Shown here piece after piece: positions 23,212-29,885 of a stretch of DNA of 29,953 nucleotides (the first letter of the stretch is position 1; the number at the start of each line of letters is the position of its first letter). Under the pieces are notes generated by a model. The model did not search any database and was not told the DNA's origin. It saw nothing but the letters and a program-made list of their open reading frames with translations. The DNA lies in NCBI GenBank assembly GCA_035495555.1, contig DATJFQ010000100.1:1-29953 (forward strand), read 5' to 3'. This stretch comes from DATJFQ01 sp035495555 (GTDB lineage Bacteria > Acidobacteriota > Vicinamibacteria > Vicinamibacterales > 2-12-FULL-66-21). A program made the position numbers and the translations under genes.

Positions 23212-25653
23212 ATGCGCTGCGTAGCAGTCGCACTCCCCGTCCCCGGTCTCGGACCGCTCACGTACAGCGTTCCTGACGGGGTTGGCGACCCTGTTGTCGG
23301 GGCGCGCGTTCTGGTGCCGCTCGGCAAACGCACGGTCACGGGAGTTGTCGTCGGCGAGCCCGAGTGTGTAACCGAACGACCGGGGTCTGACCCCGTCCGC
23401 CCGGACGACCGGGGTCTGACCCCGAAGCCTCTCGTCGACGTGTTGGATGACGTGCCATTTCTGCCCGCGTCCGTCGTCGAACTGTGCTGGTGGGTCGCCG
23501 ACTACTACGCCTGCGGCATCGGGGAAGTGATCGCGACCGCGATGCCCCCACGCGCATGGGTCGAAAGCGAGCGGCGCGCCCGAATCACCGACCTCGGCCA
23601 CGCCCGCCTGCTGACCCAGAAGGGATCCCGCCGCGCCGCGCTCGATGCGCTCGAGGGCGGCAGGATCCTGTCGTTCGCCGGCCTCCTGAAGCGCCCGGGT
23701 GTCGGCCATGCCACGGTGGCGGCACTCGAACGCGACGGCCTCATCGAGCTGACCCGGCCGCTCCGCGGCGCTGCCGACGCGTCGAAGACCGTGCGATACG
23801 CGGTTCTGACGGCGCAGGCGCACGATGACGAGGCACGGCTCGGACGCCGGCAGGCGGAAGCCGTCGCGCTGCTTCGCGGATCCCCGGAGGGCATCGCCGT
23901 CGCGGCGCTCGCGGAAGCCGGTATTGCCGCGGACGTCGTCGCGCGGCTCGTGCGCGGCGGGCTCGTGCGCATCGATCGACGGCGGGTCGATCGCGATCCG
24001 TTCGAGCGTGACACGGCATCACGGGGACGATCAGCCGTCGAACAGTTGACGGCCGAGCAGACCCTGGCGCTGCGGACGCTCTGCGACCGCGCGGCGGCCG
24101 GACAATTCGACACGGTGGTACTTCACGGCGTGACGGGCAGCGGCAAGACGGAGCTGTATCTGCGCACGGCGCAATACGTCCGCGACAGCGGCAGGGGGGT
24201 ACTGCTGATGGTGCCGGAGATCGCGCTGACGCCTGCGGCCGCGAGCATCTTCCGCGCGGCGTTCGGCGCGCGCGTAGCGATCCAGCACAGCGCCCTGTCG
24301 GACGGCGAGCGGTACGACCAGTGGCACCGCATCCGCCGGGGGGACGTCGACGTCGTCGTGGGCACGCGCAGCGCGGTATTCGCCCCGCTGCCCGACGTCG
24401 GATTGATCGTCGTCGACGAAGAGCACGATTCGTCGTACACGCAGGAGGAGAGCCCGCGCTACCACGGTCGCGACGTCGCGGTCGTTCGCGGGCGCATGGC
24501 GGGCGCACTCGTCGTGCTCGGGTCCGCGACGCCGTCGCTGGAGACGTTTCACAACGCGCGCAGCGGACGCTATGCGCTGGTGTCGCTCGCGCGGCGCGTA
24601 CTCGATCGGCCGATGGCCGAGGTGCGCGTCATCGACATGCGAGAGGAGTACGCAGCGGAAGGTCCGGACGTCGTCTTGAGCGGGCCGCTGCGCGAGGCGC
24701 TGACCCGGAGAGTGGAACGCGGCGAACAGGCGATCGTGCTGCTGAATCGCCGGGGATACGCGACCGTCGTGCTCTGCCGCCAGTGCGGCGACACGCTGGA
24801 GTGCCCCAACTGCAGCGTGTCGTTGACCGTCCACAAGGCCGTCGGCCGCGCGCAGTGCCACTACTGCAATTACTCGCTGGCGGTACCAACCGTCTGCAGG
24901 AAATGCGCGGCGCCGTATCTCGAGCTGCTGGGATTTGGCACCGAGCGAATCGAACAGGAACTCCGCGCGCTGCTGCCGACCGCACGCGTCGGCCGGGTCG
25001 ACCGCGATACGGTCCGCCGGCGCGGCGCGATCGCGGCGCTGCTCGCGCGGTTCTCCGCGCGGGAAATCGACGTGCTCGTCGGCACGCAGATGATTGCGAA
25101 AGGGCATGATTTTCCGCGTGTGACGCTGGTCGGGGTCATCAGCGCGGATGTGGGCCTCGGCTTTGCGGATTTCCGCGCCGCGGAGCGGACGTTTCAGCTG
25201 CTGACGCAGGTGGCTGGCCGCGCGGGCCGCGGCGACATCGCCGGGGAGGCGATCGTCCAGACACTGCACCCGTCGCACTACAGCATCCGCCATGCGTGCC
25301 GGCAGGATTACCTGGCCTTCTACGAAGACGAGCTGCGCTTCCGAACATCGATGCGGTATCCGCCGGCGGTGTCGCTCATCAACGTGGTAATCAAAGCGCC
25401 GACGCGGCCGGCGGCCATGCACGACGCATCAGAGGTGGCGGCGGCGCTCCGCGTTGCGGGCTTCAACGGCTACCGCGTGCTCGGGCCGGCGCCCGCACCG
25501 ATCGGACGGCTCCGCGGTGAGTACCGGGTGCAGCTGTTTCTCAAAGGCACGCATCGGACGATGATGCGGAAGGCCGTCACCGCAGTCATGGAAGCGAAAC
25601 CCGATCTCAAACGGCGGACGATCATCGACGTCGACCCGATGAGCGTGCTTTAA
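23212..25653 (+). CDS. priA: Primosomal protein N' (replication restart helicase PriA)
   Basis: 3'-to-5' helicase that reloads the replisome at stalled forks. At 813 residues it is longer than most PriA (about 730). The 3'-DNA-binding domain comes first (VALPVPGLGPLTYSVP ... VLVPLGKRTVTGVVVGEP), then a winged-helix region. The helicase core has Walker A GSGKT (309-313), Walker B DEEH (402-405) and GSATPSLETF. The zinc region has eight cysteines between about 522 and 565, splitting helicase lobe 2 (LLGFGTERIEQEL, GTQMIAKGHDFPRVTLVG, TQVAGRAGRG). The loop after VVVGEP holds an extra stretch encoded by two copies of a DNA palindrome. ATG 23212 follows the heptamer hairpin with no visible Shine-Dalgarno; an in-frame reading from 23146 would consist of repeat sequence. 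Confidence 0.96.
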   Translation: MRCVAVALPVPGLGPLTYSVPDGVGDPVVGARVLVPLGKRTVTGVVVGEPECVTERPGSDPVRPDDRGLTPKPLVDVLDDVPFLPASVVELCWWVADYYACGIGEVIATAMPPRAWVESERRARITDLGHARLLTQKGSRRAALDALEGGRILSFAGLLKRPGVGHATVAALERDGLIELTRPLRGAADASKTVRYAVLTAQAHDDEARLGRRQAEAVALLRGSPEGIAVAALAEAGIAADVVARLVRGGLVRIDRRRVDRDPFERDTASRGRSAVEQLTAEQTLALRTLCDRAAAGQFDTVVLHGVTGSGKTELYLRTAQYVRDSGRGVLLMVPEIALTPAAASIFRAAFGARVAIQHSALSDGERYDQWHRIRRGDVDVVVGTRSAVFAPLPDVGLIVVDEEHDSSYTQEESPRYHGRDVAVVRGRMAGALVVLGSATPSLETFHNARSGRYALVSLARRVLDRPMAEVRVIDMREEYAAEGPDVVLSGPLREALTRRVERGEQAIVLLNRRGYATVVLCRQCGDTLECPNCSVSLTVHKAVGRAQCHYCNYSLAVPTVCRKCAAPYLELLGFGTERIEQELRALLPTARVGRVDRDTVRRRGAIAALLARFSAREIDVLVGTQMIAKGHDFPRVTLVGVISADVGLGFADFRAAERTFQLLTQVAGRAGRGDIAGEAIVQTLHPSHYSIRHACRQDYLAFYEDELRFRTSMRYPPAVSLINVVIKAPTRPAAMHDASEVAAALRVAGFNGYRVLGPAPAPIGRLRGEYRVQLFLKGTHRTMMRKAVTAVMEAKPDLKRRTIIDVDPMSVL
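23377..23424. repeat. Two copies of a palindrome inside priA
   Basis: CGACCGGGGTCTGACCCCG occurs at 23377-23395 and 23406-23424 (29 bp apart). Each contains the perfect inverted repeat CGGGGTC-T-GACCCCG. As 29 is not a multiple of three, the two copies are read in different frames, once as RPGSDPV and once as DRGLTP. The repeat is therefore a DNA-level feature. It resembles REP-type extragenic palindromes but lies in a coding region. Confidence 0.9.
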
Positions 25654-25676
25654 CATCGCACCTCCCGCCTCGCTCC

Positions 25677-26639
25677 TCACTTCAATATGTCGATCGGCAC
25701 CGGCGTAAAGCACACAACGAACATCACGATCGCAAAGATCGCGAGCCCGATTCGTCCCCGCGCGAGCGGCTCGTACTCGTAAACGACGCGCGGATGCCGC
25801 GGGCCCAGAAAGACGAGCATCGCGACCATCATGAGCGTCATGGCGATCCAGCTGTAGGAGACGAAGGCCATGACCACCGCGCCGGCGACCGTCACGAGCG
25901 ACACGTAGCGCGACGAGTCGCCGACCGTCGCGTAAGCCAGATGTCCGCCGTCCAGTTGGCTGAACGGCAGAAGGTTCCAGGCCGTCGCGAGCATCCCGAA
26001 CCAGGCGGCGAACACCATCGGATGCATGTTCACCGAATAGCCGTCGGCAACCGTTCCAAACACGATCCAGCTCGCGAATTTGAAGAGCAGCGGCTCGCCG
26101 AGCGACCAGCCCTCCATGTGCGCCGGGACGCGGATGACGTTCGACAGCGCCATGCCGACGAACAGGCACGGGATCAGGACGAGGAATCCCGCGATGGGCC
26201 CGGCGACGCCGATGTCGAACAGGGCGGTCCGCGTGGGAAACGCCTCGCGGATCTTGATGACCGCGCCCAGCGTGCCGGAGAGCGACGGGAACGGCAGAAA
26301 GAAGGGCAGCGTCGCATCGACATCGTAGCGCCGGCACGCGATGTAGTGTCCCATCTCGTGCGCGCCGAGAATGCCGAGGATGGACAGGCTGTAGAGAAAG
26401 CCTTCGAGCCACACGTGCCGATTCATCGCGACGAACCGCGTCCCGAAGTTGCTGCTGAACGAGAGATAATGATCCACGCCGAACACGGTCGTGGTGACGA
26501 CCGTGATCACGAGGAGCAGGATATGGCGCCCCCACCGGTGCTGGAATTTTCGAGGCGCCTGCCGGACGGGGAGGTAAAAGGATTCGTACGGAGCAGCGGT
26601 CGCGCCGTCGGCGCTGGGAACCCGATCGTCGAGCGTCAA
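25677..26639 (-). CDS. Site-2 protease-like M50 family membrane metallopeptidase
   Basis: A 320-residue polytopic membrane zinc protease. The zinc site HEMGH is at 94-98 at the start of a membrane helix, and the third ligand Asp230 lies in NLLPFSQLDGGH. Around it are seven or more hydrophobic segments. There is no PDZ domain, and the N-terminal 35 residues are cytosolic. The overall form resembles the plant EGY/cyanobacterial S2P-like group rather than RseP. Substrate unknown. The start is TTG at 26639, directly after the TGA of the HU gene. It is supported by GGAGG (26644-26648), four bases before it, and by the absence of any other start before residue 72. It is co-transcribed with HU and converges on priA with a 23-bp gap in which I see nothing. 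Confidence 0.88.
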   Translation of the reverse strand: MTLDDRVPSADGATAAPYESFYLPVRQAPRKFQHRWGRHILLLVITVVTTTVFGVDHYLSFSSNFGTRFVAMNRHVWLEGFLYSLSILGILGAHEMGHYIACRRYDVDATLPFFLPFPSLSGTLGAVIKIREAFPTRTALFDIGVAGPIAGFLVLIPCLFVGMALSNVIRVPAHMEGWSLGEPLLFKFASWIVFGTVADGYSVNMHPMVFAAWFGMLATAWNLLPFSQLDGGHLAYATVGDSSRYVSLVTVAGAVVMAFVSYSWIAMTLMMVAMLVFLGPRHPRVVYEYEPLARGRIGLAIFAIVMFVVCFTPVPIDILK

Positions 26640-26912
26640 TCAGCCTCCGATGTTCTGGAGGTCCTTGCCGGGCTTGAACCGAATGGTCCGGCCGGGCGGG
26701 ATGCGCACCTCTTTGCCCGTGCGTGGGTTACGACCGATACCTCGCTTGCGAGGCTTCACCTGGAACACGCCAAAGCCGCGGAGTTCGATTCGCTCGCCGC
26801 GCTGCATGGAGAGGCGCATCGCTTCGAACACGGCATCGACTGCCACCTCGGCCTTGACCTTGGTGATATCGGCGATGCGCGACACCTCGTTGACGATGTC
26901 GACCTTGATCAT
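26640..26912 (-). CDS. HU/IHF family DNA-binding protein
   Basis: A 90-residue DNA-bending protein of normal length. It starts MIKVDIVNEVSRIADITKVKAE (dimerisation helices), has RIELRGFGVFQVKPRKRGIGR, the DNA-contacting arm RNPRTGKEVRIPPGRTIRFK with the conserved Arg-Asn-Pro at the tip, and the closing helix. HU and IHF subunits cannot be separated with certainty by eye; the HPRTGE-like arm and length fit either. ATG 26912 has GAGGAG nine bases upstream and a strong promoter at 26941-26969. The protease gene follows without a gap. Confidence 0.95.
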   Translation of the reverse strand: MIKVDIVNEVSRIADITKVKAEVAVDAVFEAMRLSMQRGERIELRGFGVFQVKPRKRGIGRNPRTGKEVRIPPGRTIRFKPGKDLQNIGG

Positions 26913-26940
26913 GCTTAGGCGCTCCTCAAAGTGTCTAACT

Positions 26941-26969
26941 AGAATATCTACACATACTTACGCTGTCAA
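26941..26969 (-). promoter_or_regulatory. Sigma-70 type promoter of the HU gene
   Basis: On the minus strand a perfect -35 TTGACA (26969-26964) is followed, after the optimal 17 bp, by TATTCT (26946-26941), 4 of 6 to the -10 consensus. Transcription would begin near 26934 and leave a leader of about 22 nt with GAGGAG. It is the best promoter in the window and stands in a visibly AT-richer 80-bp gap shared with der. Confidence 0.75.
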
Positions 26970-26994
26970 GACAATCGCTAAGTTGCATTTTTGA

Positions 26995-28347
26995 ATGACC
27001 GACAAACGCCCGCACAAGGGAACGACGGTCGTGCTGGTGGGCCGGCCGAACGTCGGCAAGTCGACCCTGTTCAACAGGGTCACTGGCACCCGCCGGGCCA
27101 TCGTCACGCCGATCCCCGGGACCACGCGCGACACCATTGCCCAGCCAGCGGACTGGCAGGGCGTCCCCTTTACGCTCATCGACACCGGCGGGATGTTCGG
27201 CGCCAGCACCGACCCGCTGCACGCACTCGTCGTCGAACACGGCCGGCGGGCGGTCGCGTCCGCCGATGTGGTCGTGTTCGTCGTCGACGGCCGCGACGGC
27301 CTGGTGTCGGGGGACGAGGAGGTCGCCGCCGCACTCCGCGAGTCCGGCGCGCCGGTGATTCTCGCGGTGAACAAGACCGACGACCGCCGCGCGCGCGATC
27401 GATCGCTCGAGTTCTACCGCGTCGGGTTCGAGCCGGTCGTCGAGATTGCGGCGGAGCACGGGCAAGGCATTGGCGACCTGCTGGACGAAGTCGTGAAGCG
27501 GCTGCCCGAGCGTCGCGCCGGTGAGCAGGCCGTCGTCGCGCCCGAAGAAACGAAGGTGGCGATCGTCGGTCGTCCGAACGTGGGCAAGTCGTCCCTGCTC
27601 AATCGCCTCCTGAAGGAGGAGCGATCCATCGTCAACGATCAGCCCGGCACCACGAGGGACACCGTGGATGCGGTGCTGAAATGGCACCGTCGAACGTTTC
27701 GGATTCTCGATACCGCCGGGATCAGGCGGCCGGGGCGCGTTGCCCGTTCCGGGCAGGTGGAATCGCTCAGCGTGCTGATCGCGCGCCGCGCGATCGAGCA
27801 GGCGGACGTCGCCGCGATCGTGATCGATGCCACCGAAGGCGCAACCGATCAGGACGCCGCGATCGCCGGCGAAGCCGACAAGGCCGGCTGCGGCATTCTC
27901 ATCGTTGCGAACAAGTGGGATTTGGTGAAGGGGCGTGGCCCGGAATTCGTGAAGACCTTCGACGAGGACCTCCGGCGTCAGGTGAAATTCCTCGACTACG
28001 CGCCGATCCTCCACATTTCCGCGCTGACCGGGGAGCGCGCGCCGAAAGTCCTCGAAACCATCGACCGCGTCGCCGTCTCGCGCCAGCAGCGGGTCCCGAC
28101 GGCACAGCTCAATCGGTTCGTCGCAGAAGTCACCGCGGCCCATCCCCCGGCGAGTCCCGGACGCCGCGAGGTCCGTATCCTTTACGCCGCACAGACCGGC
28201 GTGGCGCCGCCGACGTTCGTGTTCTTCACCAACGTCGCGACGTCGTTCCACTTCTCTTACTCGCGTTTCCTGGAGAACCGATTGAGGGAAGCTTTTGGGC
28301 TGGAGGGGACTCCAATACGAATACAGGTGAGGAGACGGGCGAAATAG
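26995..28347 (+). CDS. der: Ribosome biogenesis GTPase Der (EngA)
   Basis: An essential GTPase with two tandem G domains that acts in 50S subunit assembly. The 450-residue protein has G1 of domain 1 at about 16-24 (GRPNVGKST), DTGG and NKTD. A Glu/Arg-rich linker leads to G1 of domain 2 at about 192-200 (GRPNVGKSS), DTAGIRRPGR and NKWDLVKG. The C-terminal KH-like domain includes ILYAAQTGVAPPTFVFF and ends FGLEGTPIRIQVRRRAK. Everything is as in the family. ATG 26995 has no Shine-Dalgarno (TTGCATTTTTGA precedes it), which is odd for such a gene. A heptamer array begins 11 bp after the stop. Confidence 0.96.
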   Translation: MTDKRPHKGTTVVLVGRPNVGKSTLFNRVTGTRRAIVTPIPGTTRDTIAQPADWQGVPFTLIDTGGMFGASTDPLHALVVEHGRRAVASADVVVFVVDGRDGLVSGDEEVAAALRESGAPVILAVNKTDDRRARDRSLEFYRVGFEPVVEIAAEHGQGIGDLLDEVVKRLPERRAGEQAVVAPEETKVAIVGRPNVGKSSLLNRLLKEERSIVNDQPGTTRDTVDAVLKWHRRTFRILDTAGIRRPGRVARSGQVESLSVLIARRAIEQADVAAIVIDATEGATDQDAAIAGEADKAGCGILIVANKWDLVKGRGPEFVKTFDEDLRRQVKFLDYAPILHISALTGERAPKVLETIDRVAVSRQQRVPTAQLNRFVAEVTAAHPPASPGRREVRILYAAQTGVAPPTFVFFTNVATSFHFSYSRFLENRLREAFGLEGTPIRIQVRRRAK

Positions 28348-28357
28348 AGAATCGCGT

Positions 28358-28421
28358 CAACTCCCAATTCCCAACTCCCAATTCCCAACTTTCAAATTCT
28401 CAACCCTCAATTGCCAACTCC
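28358..28421. repeat. Heptamer array (CAACTCC/CAATTCC), nine units
   Basis: Nine consecutive units, seven or eight bases long, begin CAA: CAACTCC, CAATTCC, CAACTCC, CAATTCC, CAACTTT, CAAATTCT, CAACCCT, CAATTGC, CAACTCC. The opposite orientation of the same unit stands at 28714-28741. This is the first content of the 581-bp region 28348-28928 that has no intact gene. The rest of that stretch holds two or three gene remnants, a hairpin and the left part of the IS element. Confidence 0.88.
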
Positions 28422-28458
28422 GAGCGCCTCACGCGGATGGCGTGCGTCCTGCTTCTAT

Positions 28459-28614
28459 ATGAAGCAGACAGATTGGTCCTTTCCGGAAAACCTTACGCGT
28501 CTCCGTGTTCTGCGCAAAGCAGGGTATCTGACCGAGGAACACGATCCGGTTATTCAGGAGTCGCTGGAACTCAAACGCATTCTCGCCACGATTGTGAGAA
28601 GAACTGACTCGTAG
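28459..28614 (+). pseudogene. Remnant resembling the C-terminus of a four-helix-bundle (S23-type) protein
   Basis: About 51 codons from ATG 28459 (or open from 28411 without a real start) end with TAG at 28612. The last 35 residues, LRVLRKAGYLTEEHD and ESLELKRILATIV, resemble the final two helices of the four-helix-bundle family first known from 23S rRNA intervening sequences, where a GYLTEE-like turn precedes the last helix. The first two-thirds of that family (about 80 residues) is missing. The match is from memory and short, so an unrelated small ORF is possible. It lies between inverted heptamer arrays. Confidence 0.35.
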
Positions 28615-28639
28615 TTGAACCAACAATCGACGGCCGGAT

Positions 28640-28661
28640 CGGTTCTCGATGACGAGAACCG
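28640..28661. terminator. Perfect 9-bp stem with 4-nt loop
   Basis: CGGTTCTCG (28640-28648), loop ATGA, CGAGAACCG (28653-28661). It is symmetric and can fold on either strand. There is no T-run. It stands six bases beyond the stop of a minus-strand reading that ends like an outer-membrane beta-barrel protein, where a terminator would be expected. Confidence 0.4.
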
Positions 28662-28666
28662 CACCC

Positions 28667-28711
28667 TCAGAACGTCAGCCCCAGAACGGACTGATAGTGG
28701 AGATAAAATTT
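28667..28711 (-). pseudogene. Possible last codons of an outer-membrane beta-barrel gene
   Basis: On the minus strand the 14 codons before the TGA at 28669-28667 read KFYLHYQSVLGLTF. The alternating hydrophobic pattern and terminal Phe are what BAM-dependent outer-membrane beta-barrel proteins carry as their last strand. Immediately upstream the frame enters a heptamer array and loses all resemblance to a protein. With so few residues this may be chance. Confidence 0.2.
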
Positions 28712-28713
28712 AG

Positions 28714-28741
28714 GAGTTGGGAATTGGGAGTTGGGAGTTAA
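28714..28741. repeat. Heptamer array (GAGTTGG/GAATTGG), four units
   Basis: Four 7-bp units GAGTTGG, GAATTGG, GAGTTGG, GAGTTAA, in inverse orientation to the array at 28358-28421. It separates two minus-strand gene remnants and supplies the stop codon of the right-hand one. Confidence 0.85.
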
Positions 28742-28856
28742 CGCGGCGCGCGAGCCGCGATCGCGCAGCTGTACAAGCCAGTTCCCATAACAAATCCCAG
28801 CAGCACAAACGTCGCCGCCGAGCGCCAGCTCGCGAGATCGAACGGCCATGAAAATG
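28738..28856 (-). pseudogene. C-terminal fragment of a membrane protein, cut by the IS element
   Basis: From the IS edge towards lower coordinates, the minus strand reads FSWPFDLASWRSAATFVLL then GFVMGTGLYSCAIAARAPR and TAA (28740-28738). The middle is a good membrane helix and codon use is like the neighbours, so this looks like the end of a real gene. Its upstream part would have to lie beyond the IS, but a tRNA is there instead. I do not recognise the family. Confidence 0.4.
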
Positions 28857-28890
28857 TGTAAAGTCCGCACAGACGGGTGACACATCCGGC
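28857..28890 (+). repeat. IS481 left terminal inverted repeat
   Basis: It begins TGTAAAGTCCGCACAGAC and ends around ATCCGGC. Compared with the reverse complement of the right end it shares TGTAA-GTCC, then GGTGAC and TCCGGC with one indel. The TGT terminus is typical of the family. Confidence 0.7.
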
Positions 28891-28928
28891 TGTCTTCAAA
28901 GCCGCTCGGCGGCTACAGTGGAGCAGCC

Positions 28929-29867
28929 ATGTCCAAATCAGAGCAGGCCCGGCAGGTGGCCTGGCGAGCCAGACTGTTGGCCGCCGCTCGAGATGACCCC
29001 CGCAGCGTGGCACGGACGTGCCGGCACTTCGGGATTTCCCGAAAGTCTTTCTACAAATGGAAAAAGCGATACGACGCCCACGGTGACGTGGGACTGTGCG
29101 ATCGGTCGCGGGCTCCCCAACGGTCGCCTCGAGCGACCCCGAAGGAGGTCGTCACCAAGATTCTCTATTTGCGACAGACGTATCACTTCGGGCCCGGCAA
29201 GATCGCCGATTATCTGAAACGCTTCCATGAAATACGCATCGCCCGCTCAACCGTGCACCGCCTGTTGATCCAGCACGGTCTCAATCGGCTCCCCGCGAAT
29301 CAGAAGCATCGATCGCATAAACGCCGATGGCAACGCTACGAGAAACCGCGGCCGGGTCATCGCATCCAGGTCGACGTCAAATTCCTCGAGCGCCTGCCGA
29401 GCACCGGCCGTCGGTTATATCAATTCACCGCTATCGACGACTGCACGCGCATCCGCGTGCTGAAGGTGTTCGACGCCTGCAACCAGAAAACGGCCATTCG
29501 CTTCATCGAGGATGTGCGCCGGCGATTGCCCTTCCGCATCCTGGTGGTCCAGACCGACAATGGCGCTGAATTCCAAAGCCAGTTTCACTGGCATCTGGAG
29601 CAGCGGGACATCCGACACGTGTACATCCGTCCCCGAACGCCGCACCTCAACGGCAAGGTCGAGCGCTCACACCGCGTGGACGATCAGGAGTTTTACCAGT
29701 TGCTGGACGCCGACGGCATCAGCGACGACATCCACCTGTTTAACGAGAAGCTGCGGGAGTGGGAGGACTACTACAATTATCATCGGCCGCACGGAGCCTT
29801 AGATGGCCAAACCCCGTACGAGCGGCTCCTGGCAAAAACCAACGCCGGAGCGTCACCGAAGTCTTAG
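28929..29867 (+). CDS. IS481 family transposase
   Basis: A 312-residue DDE transposase in one frame, as usual for IS481. The N-terminal helix-turn-helix (ARTCRHFGISRKSFYKWKKR) and a second winged-helix segment (STVHRLLIQHGL) are followed by the integrase core. Catalytic residues are Asp149 (QVDVKFL), Asp210 (QTDNGAEF) and Glu245 (LNGKVERSH), with 34 residues between the second Asp and the Glu. The C-terminal NYHRPHGALDGQTPYERL is characteristic. All catalytic residues are present and there is no frameshift, so the enzyme should be active. ATG 28929 has GGAGCAG upstream. Confidence 0.93.
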   Translation: MSKSEQARQVAWRARLLAAARDDPRSVARTCRHFGISRKSFYKWKKRYDAHGDVGLCDRSRAPQRSPRATPKEVVTKILYLRQTYHFGPGKIADYLKRFHEIRIARSTVHRLLIQHGLNRLPANQKHRSHKRRWQRYEKPRPGHRIQVDVKFLERLPSTGRRLYQFTAIDDCTRIRVLKVFDACNQKTAIRFIEDVRRRLPFRILVVQTDNGAEFQSQFHWHLEQRDIRHVYIRPRTPHLNGKVERSHRVDDQEFYQLLDADGISDDIHLFNEKLREWEDYYNYHRPHGALDGQTPYERLLAKTNAGASPKS

Positions 29868-29876
29868 GACCTTACA
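29843..29876 (+). repeat. IS481 right terminal inverted repeat
   Basis: The reverse complement reads TGTAAGGTCCTAAGACTTCG and continues to the GCCGGA-side block. The transposase TAG (29865-29867) lies inside it, so the coding region runs into the terminal repeat. Confidence 0.65.
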
Positions 29877-29885
29877 CTCGGAAAG

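Larger units (their letters stand above)
28857..29876 (+). mobile_element. IS481-family insertion sequence, about 1020 bp
   Basis: The left end TGTAAAGTCC (28857-28866) and the inverted right end TGTAAGGTCC (29876-29867) match at 9 of 10 positions. A second matching block (GGTGAC, TCCGGC) lies about 20-33 bp inside both ends, giving imperfect terminal repeats of about 33 bp. Between them is one intact transposase gene. The bases outside (AATG on the left, CTCG on the right) do not match, so no target duplication is visible. Base composition is close to the host, suggesting adaptation to high-GC genomes. Confidence 0.8.

Noticed and set aside
28438..28626. Other small frames in 28411-28626 on both strands as genes
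   Set aside because: They have no ribosome site, no recognisable pattern and start inside repeat units; only the plus-strand S23-like remnant has any resemblance to a family.
28851..29882. Target-site duplication around the IS481 element
   Set aside because: The bases outside the two ends (AAAATG and CTCGGA) do not match in any register of 4-6 bp that I tried.
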